Below are positions 15,187-26,384 of a stretch of 60,000 bases of DNA, one piece after another. Origin of the DNA: Chrysomallon squamiferum (taxonomy: Eukaryota > Mollusca > Gastropoda > Neomphalida > Peltospiridae); the NCBI GenBank assembly GCA_012295275.1, contig CM022671.1, positions 14,377,956-14,437,955 of the forward strand. Direction: 5' to 3'. The notes beneath the pieces are model-generated. The model saw only the letters and a program-made list of their open reading frames with translations, was not told the origin of the DNA and made no database searches. A program made the position numbers and the translations under genes. Positions within the stretch are counted from its first letter, which is position 1. Each line of letters begins with the position of its first letter.

Positions 15187-16704
15187 TCAGTGTTTTTTTG
15201 GCTTCTTAGGAAGCTGGTTATAAACTTTACTGAAAAGGGCATCAACCAGCATCATTGCAGGTAGAATGAAAAATGGTGAGTACACTGCCAGCAGAGCAAG
15301 CCGTTCTTGTAGAGTGGATGGTCCCAGAGACTTTGACGTGCTGAAATCATTGAGTAAAATGTGGAATGCGATGGCAATAACAGTGGTCATCACATGAGAC
15401 GAATAGACTATCACAGGCAAACGGATCCATCTGCATGATGCTGCTCCTAAAAAGAAATTATTCATAAACATTGTTTTGTGTGTTTATTTATTAATTTACA
15501 TTTCAATGGACCTATTAAGAGAGAAAAAAAAGTGTACTTATTTCTATATTCAAAAATTTATATTTTTATTAAACAATCTGTTTTCATCTTATTTGGTGAT
15601 TTTTGAAAAAATATTAAACAATAACATTAAATTAAAATGAAAATTATAATAGAAACATATTAAAAAAAAAAAAGTAATTAAAAGTTCTGTATAATGTCTA
15701 GAAGTATTACCTTTGTAATAAGCATAGGAAGCAACAAAAAAAAAAGGGAATTGCAACAGTGCTTCACATATACAGAATGAGTAGTAAAATGGAGGTGTAT
15801 CCAGAAACATTGAATCTTTAAACTCTCGACAAAACCAGTCTCGCTGAGCCACAAACTGTAAAATAAACATGTCACAGTTATATGTAATTATAAATAATTT
15901 TTGATTACTACTTCTGAGCATTTAATACAATAGTTTTAAAATTCTGTTTACAGGGTTCTAAACTCTAAAACACACATAGACATTAAAGGTGTGTATGCAT
16001 ATTTAAATATATAATATATAACACATAAACAACACACACATACACGTATATATATTATCATACATACACACATACATACATACATATATATATATATACA
16101 CATATATATATTATCATACATACATACATACATACATATATATATATATACACACATATATACACATACACACAACAATGTGTCTATCATTGTTTTGATC
16201 TTTGTTTGTATGATTGAGTAAAATTATTAAAACTACAAGAAGTCACAGATATGAATTTTTCTGGGGGGTTCCATTGCCAAATATCCTTCACCCACTAGGA
16301 TATCAAAACTGAAAACATTTACATTTTTACATTTTCTTTTCCCTAGTAAAAGTAGTAAGTTAATAAGATACAATATACGATTTTAAATTCCTGTCTTTGA
16401 ATGAATGTTGTTTGTGTTAGCATTTTCATTTCCATTAAAGGAATGCCGTTAATCTGGGCTTAGTTTATAGTTATAGAGAGATAATCATAAATTGGGATAT
16501 TCAGGGATGCTTTTTTTCTGCAGTTCGGTTAACTGCTTATTTCTGTTATGATGTTCGATGACAACGCTTGATGAAACTTACGATATTTGGGAACATCCAT
16601 TTGGGAAAAACTGCCTGTAAGTCAATAAAAGCGCTGATTGGTATGTGAGTAATAAAGTACAATAAAAATATCTTATCCAAAACACGAGACCGAGACTCTG
16701 CCAT
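15187..16704 (-). CDS. TMEM97: TMEM97/sigma-2 receptor (sigma intracellular receptor 2)
   Basis: Three minus-strand exons: 16704-16582 (41 codons, phase 0), 15855-15711 (phase 1) and 15446-15187; 175 residues, matching the family length. The start is MAESRSR; an upstream in-frame Met at 16773 would add residues that look non-homologous. Conserved features: YFITHIPISAFIDLQAVFP (TM1, with the Asp corresponding to ligand-pocket Asp29 of the human protein), REFKDSMF (second conserved Asp), ICEALLQFPFFFVASYAYYKG (TM2), CRWIRLPVIVYSSHVMTT (TM3) and ERLALLAVYSPFFILPAMML (TM4). The C-terminus KPKKH fits KxKxx ER retrieval. Four membrane helices, EXPERA fold, ER sterol-related function by family. It lies in tandem with the divergent copy about 1.8 kb away. 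Confidence 0.92.
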
Positions 16705-17560
16705 TTTAAGTGAACTTATGACAACCGAAGGGGAAACAACTCTCACAGGTTGTTTTTTGCCATATAATAACAATATAATTATTTTAAAAGTACTAATAAT
16801 TGCATAATGAATATGTAACTAAAAGTGATGTCTGGAATGTAAAGGACCGATTAGCAGTCAGATCCGTCGCTCAGATCAAGTTGCTTTAATAATTATCGAA
16901 ACATTCCTGTCATGCTTTCAGATTTTAAACAGAGTTCTAAGACAGCCAGATTGAACAGAACGTTATTAAAAATTACGTCAGTAATCATATTTATTGTTCA
17001 TTGTATCTGTGAAACAGAGAGGAGAGAACAAAGTAGGAAACCATTTCCAATATAAGCACTCTTAAATAATGTGATTTTTATTTTGATTCCCAGTTTCAGT
17101 TTTAATACCACTGACTTCGTGGAATTTTTCTGAAAACAAACAAAAATAAATATAATAAAAATCTACGCATGTCTGTGTGTTTCGTGCATGAATGTGCATT
17201 CGCGTAACAAAAATCAGCCGTACCATAGGATTTTTTTTTTTTTTTTTTTTATATATATGTATATAAAAAATAAAAAAAAATAAAAAAACGAAAATAAAAA
17301 TAAATAAATCAAACAAACAAACACCAGAAACAACAACAAAATTATATTAAAAAGCCAGAAATATCTGGAAAGGACGTATTGTTGTTTGGATTGAGTTGTA
17401 ATAATAATAAAAAAGTAATACAGTACTAAAATAAAATGACTGAAATGCATGTTTCTGTACATATGAATGTATTTTGTTTGCATATTTAAAAAAAAAAAAA
17501 AAAAACCCCAAAATGACCATATGAACCCTTTTTATTATGAGAATCATTTTAAAGATGATT

Positions 17561-17594
<34 letters not shown>

Positions 17595-17980
17595 ATTTTA
17601 CATACATACATACATATACACTTACAGAGAAAGTAAGAAAAAGGAACGGTAATAAAGGTGTATTTTAGAAGTGAACAGAAAATGATCGGCAGAAATATTA
17701 TCGTCATTGCAAGTTTTAAATTCGTTTATGACGACAGCAACCTGCAACAACAACGAATAATATCAGATCTTACGTATCTGTCGTATACGTATTTTTCAAA
17801 TTTCATTTTGTATTATTTATTTTTGGCGATCAGTTTTTGCTAATAATAATGTTTTACGTTGACACTGCGCATTATATATTTTTTCGTTCAATATTTTGTA
17901 TCTGCTCTTGAATTGTGTTCCAGTTTTGAATTATTTATGAACAGAACTCATTTGAAAACAATATGCTGATAAAAAATCTT
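16705..17980. other. Upstream region of TMEM97 and simple-sequence tract
   Basis: No gene is supported. Homopolymers T at about 17228-17250 and 17563-17593 and A at about 17486-17505 generate spurious Lys/Phe-rich frames. Confidence 0.6.
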
Positions 17981-18361
17981 GAAAGCTACAGCTATCTGGG
18001 ACAGATATAAAAGATTCTAAGAAGATTATCTACAACTCATGTGACATAATGTTCGGAAACATGGACGCTAACTAAACAAACAAAGGCAACACTAGCAGCA
18101 GCACAGACAAAGATGGAAAGAAATATATTAAACATGACATAATTTAGCTGGGTAAAAAAGAAAACGAACGTTAATGATCCTAGGCATGGTGGGACAGAAG
18201 TGAATAAAAGATAACCAATGCACATCACGTACCACCTATAGGAAATCATAGGAAGGGAAACGATATAGTGGAAGACAAGCGCAATGATGGAGGAATAAAC
18301 TAGATAACTGTTGGAAAGAATGATAGCGCAAGACAGGAAGATGTGGAATCAACATGCTGAA
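17981..18361 (+). pseudogene. Decayed non-LTR retrotransposon reverse transcriptase C-terminus
   Basis: One reading frame of 127 codons, broken by eight stops but with no frame change, still spells landmarks of the thumb/C-terminal part of RTE/Jockey-type LINE ORF2 proteins: ESYSYLGQI at the start, CSETWTLTKQ in the middle (the usual YGSETWTLTK block), then AAAQTKMERNILNMT, WKTSAMMEE and AQDRKMWNQHAE at the end. The 5' part of the element is missing, as expected for 5'-truncated LINE insertions. The clade assignment is from recalled family motifs. Confidence 0.75.
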
Positions 18362-19474
18362 GTTTCAGTCCAGCAAATGGAAACTGCTGCTGCTACTGCT
18401 ACTAATGATGTTGATAATGAGTTTAATTAATTTTCAACGTTTATTCGAAACTGCAAATACTTATTTGTTAAATTTTGTATTCAAGTTTAGTGTGTTTTTA
18501 TTTATTTTTATTTTTTATTTATTTTTATTTTTTTATTATTTATTTTTTCGATAAAAAGGAAAAATAATAAAAAAAATGTATTCACTCCGTTATATTTCAA
18601 AGCCAAACCTTCCTGCATAGACAAGGAACAATGAGAGACTCTTAATAGTTTCGTTCGTTTATTTGTTGTTTGCTTATTATTATTATTATTAAATTATTAT
18701 TAAAATAATCAAGTAAATAAATAAATTTGATCATTTTTATAGGGATTGTTATGATATTATATTGTATTAAAAATATTTTTAGAGTATTGAAATACCACCC
18801 CCTTAGTTAAGATTTAATTGATTTTGAAATTCGGTAAAGCCGTTTTTTTGTGTGTAACCCCATTATTTGAACACGTTTGACTATTCTGTTAAGTATTTTT
18901 TATTCATTACTTGCTTCTTTCACAATACATTTTAATAAAACCTAGCAGAACGGAAGATATTAATATATGAAAAAAAGGTGGGGGGAAAGGGTTAAAAAGA
19001 TAAAAATTAATGTCTGATTAACTTCACCAGTATTTATTGTAACGGTTTAACTTGCATAGAAAGAATCTTGTATATGTGAATTAAGGACTTTTAGCTGTGT
19101 CTTTGCTTCTTGATTGCAGTAGGACAAGATATCCCAGCAAATTCAGTGATAAACAACTCCTATAATGTCGCTGTAATGCTATTTTGAAATCTTAAATTCA
19201 AGCTCTAAACTTTCCAGTTCCGACATTAAAATACCGAGCTACTTATTTTCTCAGTATATCGAAAGAATCTTTGTAATTTAACAGTTCAACCGGAAAATCA
19301 TTTCATTCAAAGAATTTATATTCGTAAAGTTTGTATCTCAGTAAAACTACAACGAGAAGTAATTGTGCAATTATATCGGGCATGCGTAGAAGGATATTTA
19401 GAAATACATATTTAGCAGTGTCGGTCCACTTAAGGAATGCAGTACTTAGGCCTTTTCAATGAATGAAATGAAAT
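18362..19474. other. Repeat-rich non-coding stretch
   Basis: No gene is seen. AT-rich tracts and possibly the tail of the LINE fragment; no confident structure. Confidence 0.5.
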
Positions 19475-19569
19475 GAAAAAAATTAACGTGCTAATCAGAG
19501 CAAGCTGTTGTGAAGCACATCTATGACGGGCACGCTTTCTGACAGGTCAGCGGGCATGTCTGTCGCAGA
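19475..19569 (+). repeat. Hairpin-forming dispersed repeat, left copy
   Basis: Begins AATTAACGTGCTAATCAGAG and ends near GTCGCAG. It matches the reverse complement of 24642-24735 with about six mismatches in 88 bp. Its inner part (19525-19564) is an imperfect 40-base palindrome centred on CTGACAGGTCAG, so it can fold into a hairpin or cruciform. The two copies point inward at each other and bound a 5.26 kb interval. Confidence 0.8.
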
Positions 19570-19605
19570 AAAGAGTTTTGGGTAAGGTAAGAGAATGGGT
19601 TCTCG

Positions 19606-19857
19606 TTACGATTGCAGGATACAAGGGAGTGTCCAGCATAACGGATCGTAACGAATCAGTTGCAATGTTTCGTTGATGTTTTCCGCTCCTTGTTGTTTCT
19701 GGCACTTTTCTAGCTCATTGAAGATCTCCTAGTCATCACTGGGTCCGTGTTGGTTGGGTCCTGTTTGTTTGTTCTCTTCTCGGCTGCTGTTGATGTCTCC
19801 TTGTTCTTTTTGGCTGCTTCTTTCTGGCCCAACAATTCCAAACTTTTTTTTTGCCAT
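19606..19857 (-). pseudogene. Broken ORF fragment of unknown origin
   Basis: From an ATG at 19857 the minus strand reads MAKKKFGIVGPERSSQKEQ and onward for 42 residues to a TAG at 19729. The frame continues coding-like (FNELEKCQKQQGAENINET) to a TAA at 19606. The composition (Gln, Lys, Glu, Ser-rich) resembles mobile-element ORF1 N-termini, but no domain is recognised. Confidence 0.35.
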
Positions 19858-20215
19858 TGGTCTTTTTATTGATTTAAAAGATGCTGTAAACACCTGTAAC
19901 TAAAAAGAATAAGAAAATGAATGCAGTTAACTTACATTTTATTTTATTTTATTTTATTTTAAAAGATGTTATAAATTCCTGCAGCTAAGAATAAGAACAT
20001 GAACTTATTTACATTTATTAAGTACATTTAAAAAAAAAAAACCCACCTAAAACCGGGTTAGTATGGTCTGAAAGTAGGTACGTATAGTACGTATAGTTTT
20101 GTTTTTAATTATTAATTTAATTGGCCATTCAAACTGATCCGTCAATCAGCCGATCCATCCATAGATTCATCGGCTGTTCAACCAATTAATCTGTAAGTCA
20201 GTAAATTCATATAAT

Positions 20216-20343
20216 TGTTGTTTGTTTTTGTGTCATAATAAACAAAACAAAACAAACAAAAAAAAGTCTAAAGTTTTGTTCACTGTTGTTTGTTTTTGTG
20301 TCATAATAATAATAAAAAAGAGTCTAAAGTTTTGTTCCCTGTT
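20216..20343 (-). repeat. Tandem duplication with simple-repeat junction
   Basis: Two copies of a ~64 bp unit containing TGTTTGTTTTTGTGTCATAA and TCTAAAGTTTTGTTC. On the minus strand they lie downstream of the CCHC ORF, where a retroelement 3' end would be, and each includes an AAT/AAAC-rich segment. Confidence 0.6.
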
Positions 20344-20568
20344 GTTTTGTGTTTGTGGGATTTCTCTTGTCTGTGTGTAATTTAAGTCTTTTGTCGTCTG
20401 TGGAGATCTTGAAGCCCAAGCCGTCTTCGATTATTTGGGCTACTGTGTACTCCAAATTGGAGTCGTCATTGGTGTTTTCTTGGTTGGTTCTAATGTTTGA
20501 AGTTCTATGAGGAGGCAGACAATGATTTTGTGGATTTCTGCAATTCTGACCTCCTTGTCCAGATTGTC

Positions 20569-21807
20569 TTATGGTTTGTTGTTGTGGTGGTCAATTTTTT
20601 CTATGATGGTTTTGGTTTTTCGTTCGATTTTCTGGCATTTTTTGTTGACATTTCGTAAAATTTTGTTTTCTCTTCTGTTATATTCAAAGTTGTTGCTTGC
20701 TGTAATTTTTGATGGGCACATTTTATAATGTGATGCATGTGGACCCTGGCAATTCGCGCACTTTGCCAGAGAACGGCATTGGCCTGAGTTTCTGTGGTGA
20801 ATTCCACCGCAGAAACTGCATGTCAGCGATTTCGGGCTGTGTCTGTGGGAGCACTGGTTTGTGATGTTCCCCCATTTCTGACAGTGGCTGCACTTGGGCA
20901 ATTGCAGCCTCATTTCTGTCAGTGTGTATCTGTACCCATAAATGGTGATAGTTGTGTTTGTTAGTTTCCTGCTAAACGTCAGTGTGGTCCAGTAGCTTGG
21001 ATTTTCCCACATTTCCACACTGACTAATTTAGCTTTTGTTTGTTCTATTAATTCTTTGTTGAACATCTCAAAGAAATCATGCTTGTTTGCACACGGGTAA
21101 TAAAAACCCAAATCTTTCGAGATGTATTTGTGTTTTGTTGTTTCTTTTGTTGTTGTTTTGTGATGAGTGTTTGTTTTGGCTGCTGTTGTTGAGTAATGAG
21201 TGTTTGTTTTGGCTGCTGTTGTTGCGTAATGAGTGTTTGTTTTGGCTGCTGTTGTGTGAGCAGTGATTTTTGGGGGTTGTGGTGTGGGTGTTTTCTTTGT
21301 TTGTTTGGCGTCAGGGGTTATTTTTGGTAAAACTCTGACAATAAATGTTTCATCCCGGATAGTTATGTTGGGACCGATAATTTTTAGTGATTTTGTGTCT
21401 ACTTCGAAATATATTTCTTTTCCGTTTTGATTGTTGTTAACTTTAGTTGTTTTGTCTATTATGTGTATTTGAACTTCTAATAAGTAACGCAACTTTTTTT
21501 TCGATGTCTGTGTGGGGTTTTGTGGTGGATGGTGGTTCGGCTTTGAATATGTTTTGTTTTTTCCTTTTTATCGTTTCCCAAATGTTTTGATCGTTTTCGT
21601 TTTCGGTATCTGTGTCGCGTAGCCTCGCCAATACGTGTAAGTTTCTGTTAATAATTTGTTGTTCCTCTGTTTCCTCCGAGTCCGAATGTGTGTGGTGGGA
21701 TGTGTTGTCGTTTATCTTTTTTTGTTTCCTGTTACCTTTTTTTTCTGAGCCTAGGTCTTTTAATCATCAGTCACGGTGCTGTATGTTTTTGTGTGTTTAG
21801 TTGCCAT
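20569..21807 (-). pseudogene. Jockey/I-type LINE ORF1 (gag-like, CCHC zinc knuckles), frame-broken
   Basis: The main open segment is 21492-20569 (minus). Its C-terminal half has three Cys/His clusters: CSHCQKWGNITNQC, CSFCGGIHHRNSGQC and CANCQGPHASHYKMC. This is the layout of gag-like ORF1 proteins of Jockey/CR1/I LINEs. Upstream are KTNTHY-type Thr/Lys repeats and a PRE-C2HC-like region (YTLTEMRLQLPKC). The N-terminus lies in two other frames, separated by slips near an A8 run at about 21488 and near 21760. The likely start is ATG 21807 (MATKHTKTYSTVTDD). A stop follows at 20569, but the frame beyond it remains coding-like for about 45 codons. No ORF2 reverse transcriptase follows within 1 kb. 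Called a decayed or non-autonomous copy. Confidence 0.72.
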
Positions 21808-22347
21808 TGTGTAGTGTAATTGTTTTGTTTTTCTTTAAAAAATAGATCGATTTCAAATATATAGACAAGTCTATATTAATTATAAAAAGTCTAAAGCTAT
21901 CATAACTCACTTTTAGATCGAGGTAAAGATAAAAGGTATATTGGTTATTTATGATACCGGAAAGTAAAAGACAAAAGAACAAACTGTAAATAAGAAAAAA
22001 GAAAAAAGAAAAGTAATTAAAGTAACAATAATACAAATACCTACAAATAATATAAATAAAAATCTAAGGCCTTTTAATTACTACAGCCCTTTTTATACTC
22101 CGGCCTAATTTCAAACTGATAAACACTGATTTAATTAAATCAAATATGTATTTAAAATAACCTGCGCTATATATTAGATTAATCTTATTAATCTTCTCGA
22201 CGACGCAGTTATTACGTCATGGTTAGCAACGATTATTAATTAACAACGTCAAAATGTATAGTTTCTATTATTAGAGTTTATAAAGTATTTCAGTAACACA
22301 CACACACACACAACATATCACAGAGTTGGACTTCCGGTCAGTCGTGA

Positions 22348-22527
22348 CAATTGTGGGAGAAGGTGATAGATTATCAACAGGATCTTTGGATGACCAAAGC
22401 AATGAAAGATGTGTTTTGTCATGGACATTTACTAGACAGCCAAAATGATTATAGAGAAATATGTAAAAGAATTGCTCCTGTTGTGAAATGTAAATCACTT
22501 GGATGTTTGTATACTCATAAAAAATAA
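22348..22527 (+). pseudogene. Open fragment of unknown protein, plus strand
   Basis: A 59-codon stretch without a Met start runs to a TAA at 22525-22527. It has normal protein composition, unlike its surroundings: DYQQDLWMTKAMKDVFCHG, then NDYREICKRIAP and a Cys pair (CKSLGC). There is no splice acceptor with confidence at its start, and an in-frame TGA lies immediately upstream. It converges tail to tail with the minus-strand fragments at 22598-23400. No family is recognised. Confidence 0.4.
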
Positions 22528-22597
22528 AACTAACAAAGACTTTACGTTTTATGTGATTCTTTGTTTGTTGAAAACAATAATACAAAGAATAAACATA

Positions 22598-23400
22598 TTA
22601 ATCATTATCGTCTGAACTTGAAGGATCAGTACGAACCGGATCATCACTTAAGCAACCTTGCCAAGTATCCCAAACCCAATCTAAGTAGATATAAACATCA
22701 TCTGAAAAAGGTAAGTCATCAAAGTGTCGAGGATGTAAGAAAAACCAACCAATCGTTAGATCAAAGTTATTTATATCGCTCATAAGAATCAACATATCAG
22801 TTGTTCTTAATAGGTAATGGATTCATTTATCTTGTCTCCATTGGTCAGTTTTAACTTTCGCAGCTTCTGAGACGTGGCCGTCGTCTTTAATAAAATCATC
22901 CCCTAGCATATCTGGACCAGTGACTCTGTGCTTCATCATTCTACCCCAATTTTTCACATTTTGACCAAGATGTATTCTGTTTAGTAAATTATGTCTCCAA
23001 GAATGTGTAGTTCTTCTGTAATGTTGTATATCAGTTCTTGGGCCAAATGCAATGCCGTCTTGGTCGTCTAAAGCATCATGGTCTTTAGCATCACCAATCT
23101 TAGGATTTTTTTTTGAGAACATCAATATCCGGTCTACCCAACCAATTTAATTTTCTTTTTGGTTTAGGTAACACCGAAAGACAAACAATCAGGTATACAG
23201 TGTATAACAGAAGGACTAAATCGTATATTATATCTACCTCGATCTTTAGCATCTTTAAGCAGAATATCTTTATATCTTTTAACATCGACACCTGTAGTAA
23301 ATTTAGAATAATCTAAGTTCGTTCTTGCCAAATCTCGTCCAAGAAAAATAACAAAGAACCACGTTCTCTTCTCTAGCAAAGCCGGGTTACAAACGTGCAC
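22598..23400 (-). pseudogene. Decayed protein-coding fragments of unknown (possibly mobile or viral) origin
   Basis: Minus-strand coding-like segments follow each other in shifted frames: 23400-23164, 23291-23100, 23125-22823 and 22795-22598. They look like one or more proteins broken by small indels, one at an A9 run near 23110. Visible words are PKPKRKLNWLGRP, GDAKDHDAL, FGPRTDIQHYRRTTHSW and, in the last piece, IGWFFLHPRHFDD. The LG-x-P plus AK-D-HD pairing is weakly reminiscent of the calcium loop and catalytic His-Asp of parvovirus-type phospholipase A2, but the conserved Gly and Tyr positions differ and no capsid region follows. Breaks are described only; the family is unassigned. Confidence 0.4.
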
Positions 23401-23435
23401 ACGCTCTTCGAGACATGAAATAAAGAAATATAATT

Positions 23436-23444
23436 AATAAATCG

Positions 23445-23480
<36 letters not shown>

Positions 23481-24429
23481 CAGTGGTGGAAATTACGCAA
23501 TAATTAATAAATACATGCACTGAATTATCTTCCTTTAATTAGTTATATTTTGATTATTCCGATCTTAAAGACAAACAAGGGTTGTTTCCCTTGATCATTA
23601 CTAATTTCACGGAAGCATTATAAGAAATTAAAAAGACGATGACATCAGCAAAAGATGGACATCATTTGAGGAAAAGGCGCATTGATAAGGACCTCCACAT
23701 CCCGGTCTCCGAACTTTCTCACTTAGGGAAGAAAGGTCAACCGGCGATGTCTAATAGAGTTTAAGTATGACAATAAGATGGGCATGTGTCTTAATACATT
23801 CACCTGAAGATTACCTGAAGAAGACCCTGAAGACGTTATCTTTTCTTAAGAAATCTTAAGATCACCTGAAGATTACCTGAAGACGATGTCCATATTCGGA
23901 ACGTTTAACAATCACCTGTAGTTAAATATTTTCAGTTTCAGTGAAGTACAGCAATCAGATAAAGTTATTGATATAATTAAATTACAAATTATTGCTGTAC
24001 CAGTGCACTGGATCTCTGTGAGACGCAGAACTTCATTAAACAAATAAAGAAAGAAAGAAAGAAAGAAAGAAAAGAAAAAAGAAAAGAATCAACAATCGCC
24101 TGCCAAAAATAATGATAATAATTATAATAAATAAATAAATCAATCAATAAATAAATAAAATAAAAATCAATAAATAAATAAAATAAAAATCAATAAATAA
24201 ATTTGCAACAAAAATAACAAATACTGAAGTCACAACTACTTACTGCTACCAGTACCACTGTTGATATTACTATGCAACTTTCATTTCTACTGTGACAGTG
24301 GGGAAAAACGTCTCGCTTGGACATGCCATAAGCAGATTAATATATAATATATTTAACTATAGGAACCAAAGTTATACAGCCAAAGTCGTCAAGTTACAAT
24401 CCATCCAATCTAACAACAGACATATAATT
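23436..24429. other. Non-coding stretch with simple repeats
   Basis: Contains (TA)n at about 23445-23476, a short repeated word TCACCTGAAGATTACCTGAAG at 23810-23885 (about two to three copies), (GAAA)n at about 24050-24085 and AAAT-type tracts with repeated CAATAAATAAAT. No gene. Confidence 0.6.
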
Positions 24430-24607
24430 AATTAAAATACCTAAATACATTAATACGTAATGATATGAGCCGGTTCCAGTTAATGGGTATGCGCGATTAA
24501 GGACCGCTGTAGATAAAAGATGTCTTATCCAGAATAAACTGATTACGGCAATAATCTTGACAACAATTAAAATACCTAAATACATTAATACGTAACGATA
24601 TGAGCCG
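24430..24607. repeat. Pair of 43-bp direct repeats
   Basis: Positions 24430-24472 and 24565-24607 match at 42 of 43 bases (core ACATTAATACGTAA and GATATGAGCCG), separated by 92 bp. They sit just inside the right hairpin repeat and could be part of the same mobile element. Confidence 0.85.
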
Positions 24608-24641
24608 AGTGCTATAAAATAACGCACAGACTAGTGTCCAG

Positions 24642-24735
24642 TCTGCGACGGACACGCCCGCTGACCTGTCAGAAAGCATGCCCGTCGAAGACGTGCTTCA
24701 CAACAGCTTGCTCTGATTAGCACGTTAATTTTTTT
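24642..24735 (-). repeat. Hairpin-forming dispersed repeat, right inverted copy
   Basis: Reverse complement of the left copy at 19475-19569. The palindrome here is 24647-24686, with several paired changes or G-T wobbles relative to the other copy. Outside it lies an A/T run and then TTCAAGTTCAAGTGTCC. No clear target-site duplication could be seen around either end. Confidence 0.8.
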
Positions 24736-25755
24736 TTTGAAGTTCAAGTTCAAGTGTCCAGTTACAACGCACTTGGCTGACCAGCAATAAACACTTCGGA
24801 ACTCGGCTCATCTCTCTTTCATTTTTGTATTTAGACTGGACCTCATTGCTACCAGACTGCATTCCCCAAAGTAGTTCTACAGCAAGATAACCAAAGACAA
24901 AATAATCACGGTTACAAAATAACACGGTTATACTACTATCACCACTGCTTCTGCTGCTGCTAATACTGCTGACTACTACTAGTACTAATAAAATGGCGTA
25001 AAAAATATTATAAATATTCAATATCATCAGTACCCTTAAATATGATTTTAAATGAATGAATGAATGAATGAATACATTAATAAATGAATAAATTTTACAT
25101 AAATAGTGTGTGCGTGTAAATTAAAATAATAATGATCAATATATAAATATGGTTTTGAATGTAAAACAGACTATATCTATGGTATAAACATTTCTTATTC
25201 TGCTAATGGTATTAAACAGTTTCTACATTTTATTCCATATATAAATATATTTATCATACATAGACAGTCTTGCATTGATCACTGATTTACATATCTGGAA
25301 ATAATTCGACATTTTAAAGAAATAGTATATTATGCATAATCAACGAGTTTAAATGCTGTTTTTCATTCTTATTATTAGTGTTGCTATTATTATTCATTAT
25401 CATGGTAATAATTTATACCACAGTTGTTTACAATAAACAAAGATAACAATAATAACTAATACACTGGTCGAATTAAAAAATGAAACCATAAAATGAATGA
25501 AGCAAAATTTAGTATATATATATATATATGTTTTTGTTATTTTAAACCATGGTTAGTCTTTGTCCTACATCATAAGGGATATTTTATTTACGCATTACAT
25601 CGTCAATAAATCATATATTAGATAAACCGATCGTACATCAATGGCTGGATCGGGAAACTGACTAACAAGATAATCAAATTGGATTGATCCTGTGTCCAAT
25701 CAAGTATCTGGTATCTGCTCAACAAATAGGCCTATGCTATAAGCTCATAAATCTA

Positions 25756-25867
<112 letters not shown>

Positions 25868-26306
25868 CTGTAATCAGCGATGCTGTAAAAATAATTATTC
25901 ACTAATCGATTTAATTTTGTTTTACTTATTTCATTTAATAATCTAAAATATAAATAAATACATAAATAAATAAATAAATAAATAAAGAGGAGCTAATTTT
26001 AATACTTTTATGTTTATTACTATACTAATTATTGATTAAACCTAATGTCTTGAAAGGTATTATTAGGCGAACAACGCGCACAATATATCTGTGCTGCCCG
26101 TTACTATTGACTGACATTGTTAGCTCTTCCCTTAAAGTAAAGCAAAGTATAACAGATGTATACGAACTCAAAAAAACAGCTGGATAAATTAAAATTAAAA
26201 TCAAAACAATCACCCACTGTTGACATTTGAAGTAAGTCAATTGTACTGAGGGGAACTAACTATTTTTGTATAATTTGCATCAGATTGTACAAATTACAAT
26301 ATCACG

Positions 26307-26384
26307 ATGGAGGAGATTAAGCAGAAATTTGGAGGAACGTGGAAAATGGACCGAGCGGATAAACTTGACGAATTTATCAAGTTG
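26307..26384 (+). CDS. Isolated fatty-acid-binding-protein-like first exon
   Basis: Twenty-six codons from ATG 26307 to a strong donor (AAGTTG|GTGAGT), phase 0. The peptide includes KFGGTWKMDRADKLDEFIKL, a close match to the FABP/CRABP N-terminal signature (G-x-W-x-hydrophobic, then F/L-D-E-hydrophobic-hydrophobic-K). FABPs are small cytosolic lipid carriers, usually with four exons, the first covering about 24 residues. No second, third or fourth FABP exon is visible downstream on this strand before or within Derlin-2 or beyond. It may be an orphan exon of a lost gene, the start of a gene with a very long intron, or an alternative first exon spliced into Derlin-2, whose introns share phase 0. 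Confidence 0.6.

Noticed and set aside
23445-23476. Short (TA)n considered as an origin or hairpin element
   Set aside because: Ordinary dinucleotide repeat, common throughout the window.
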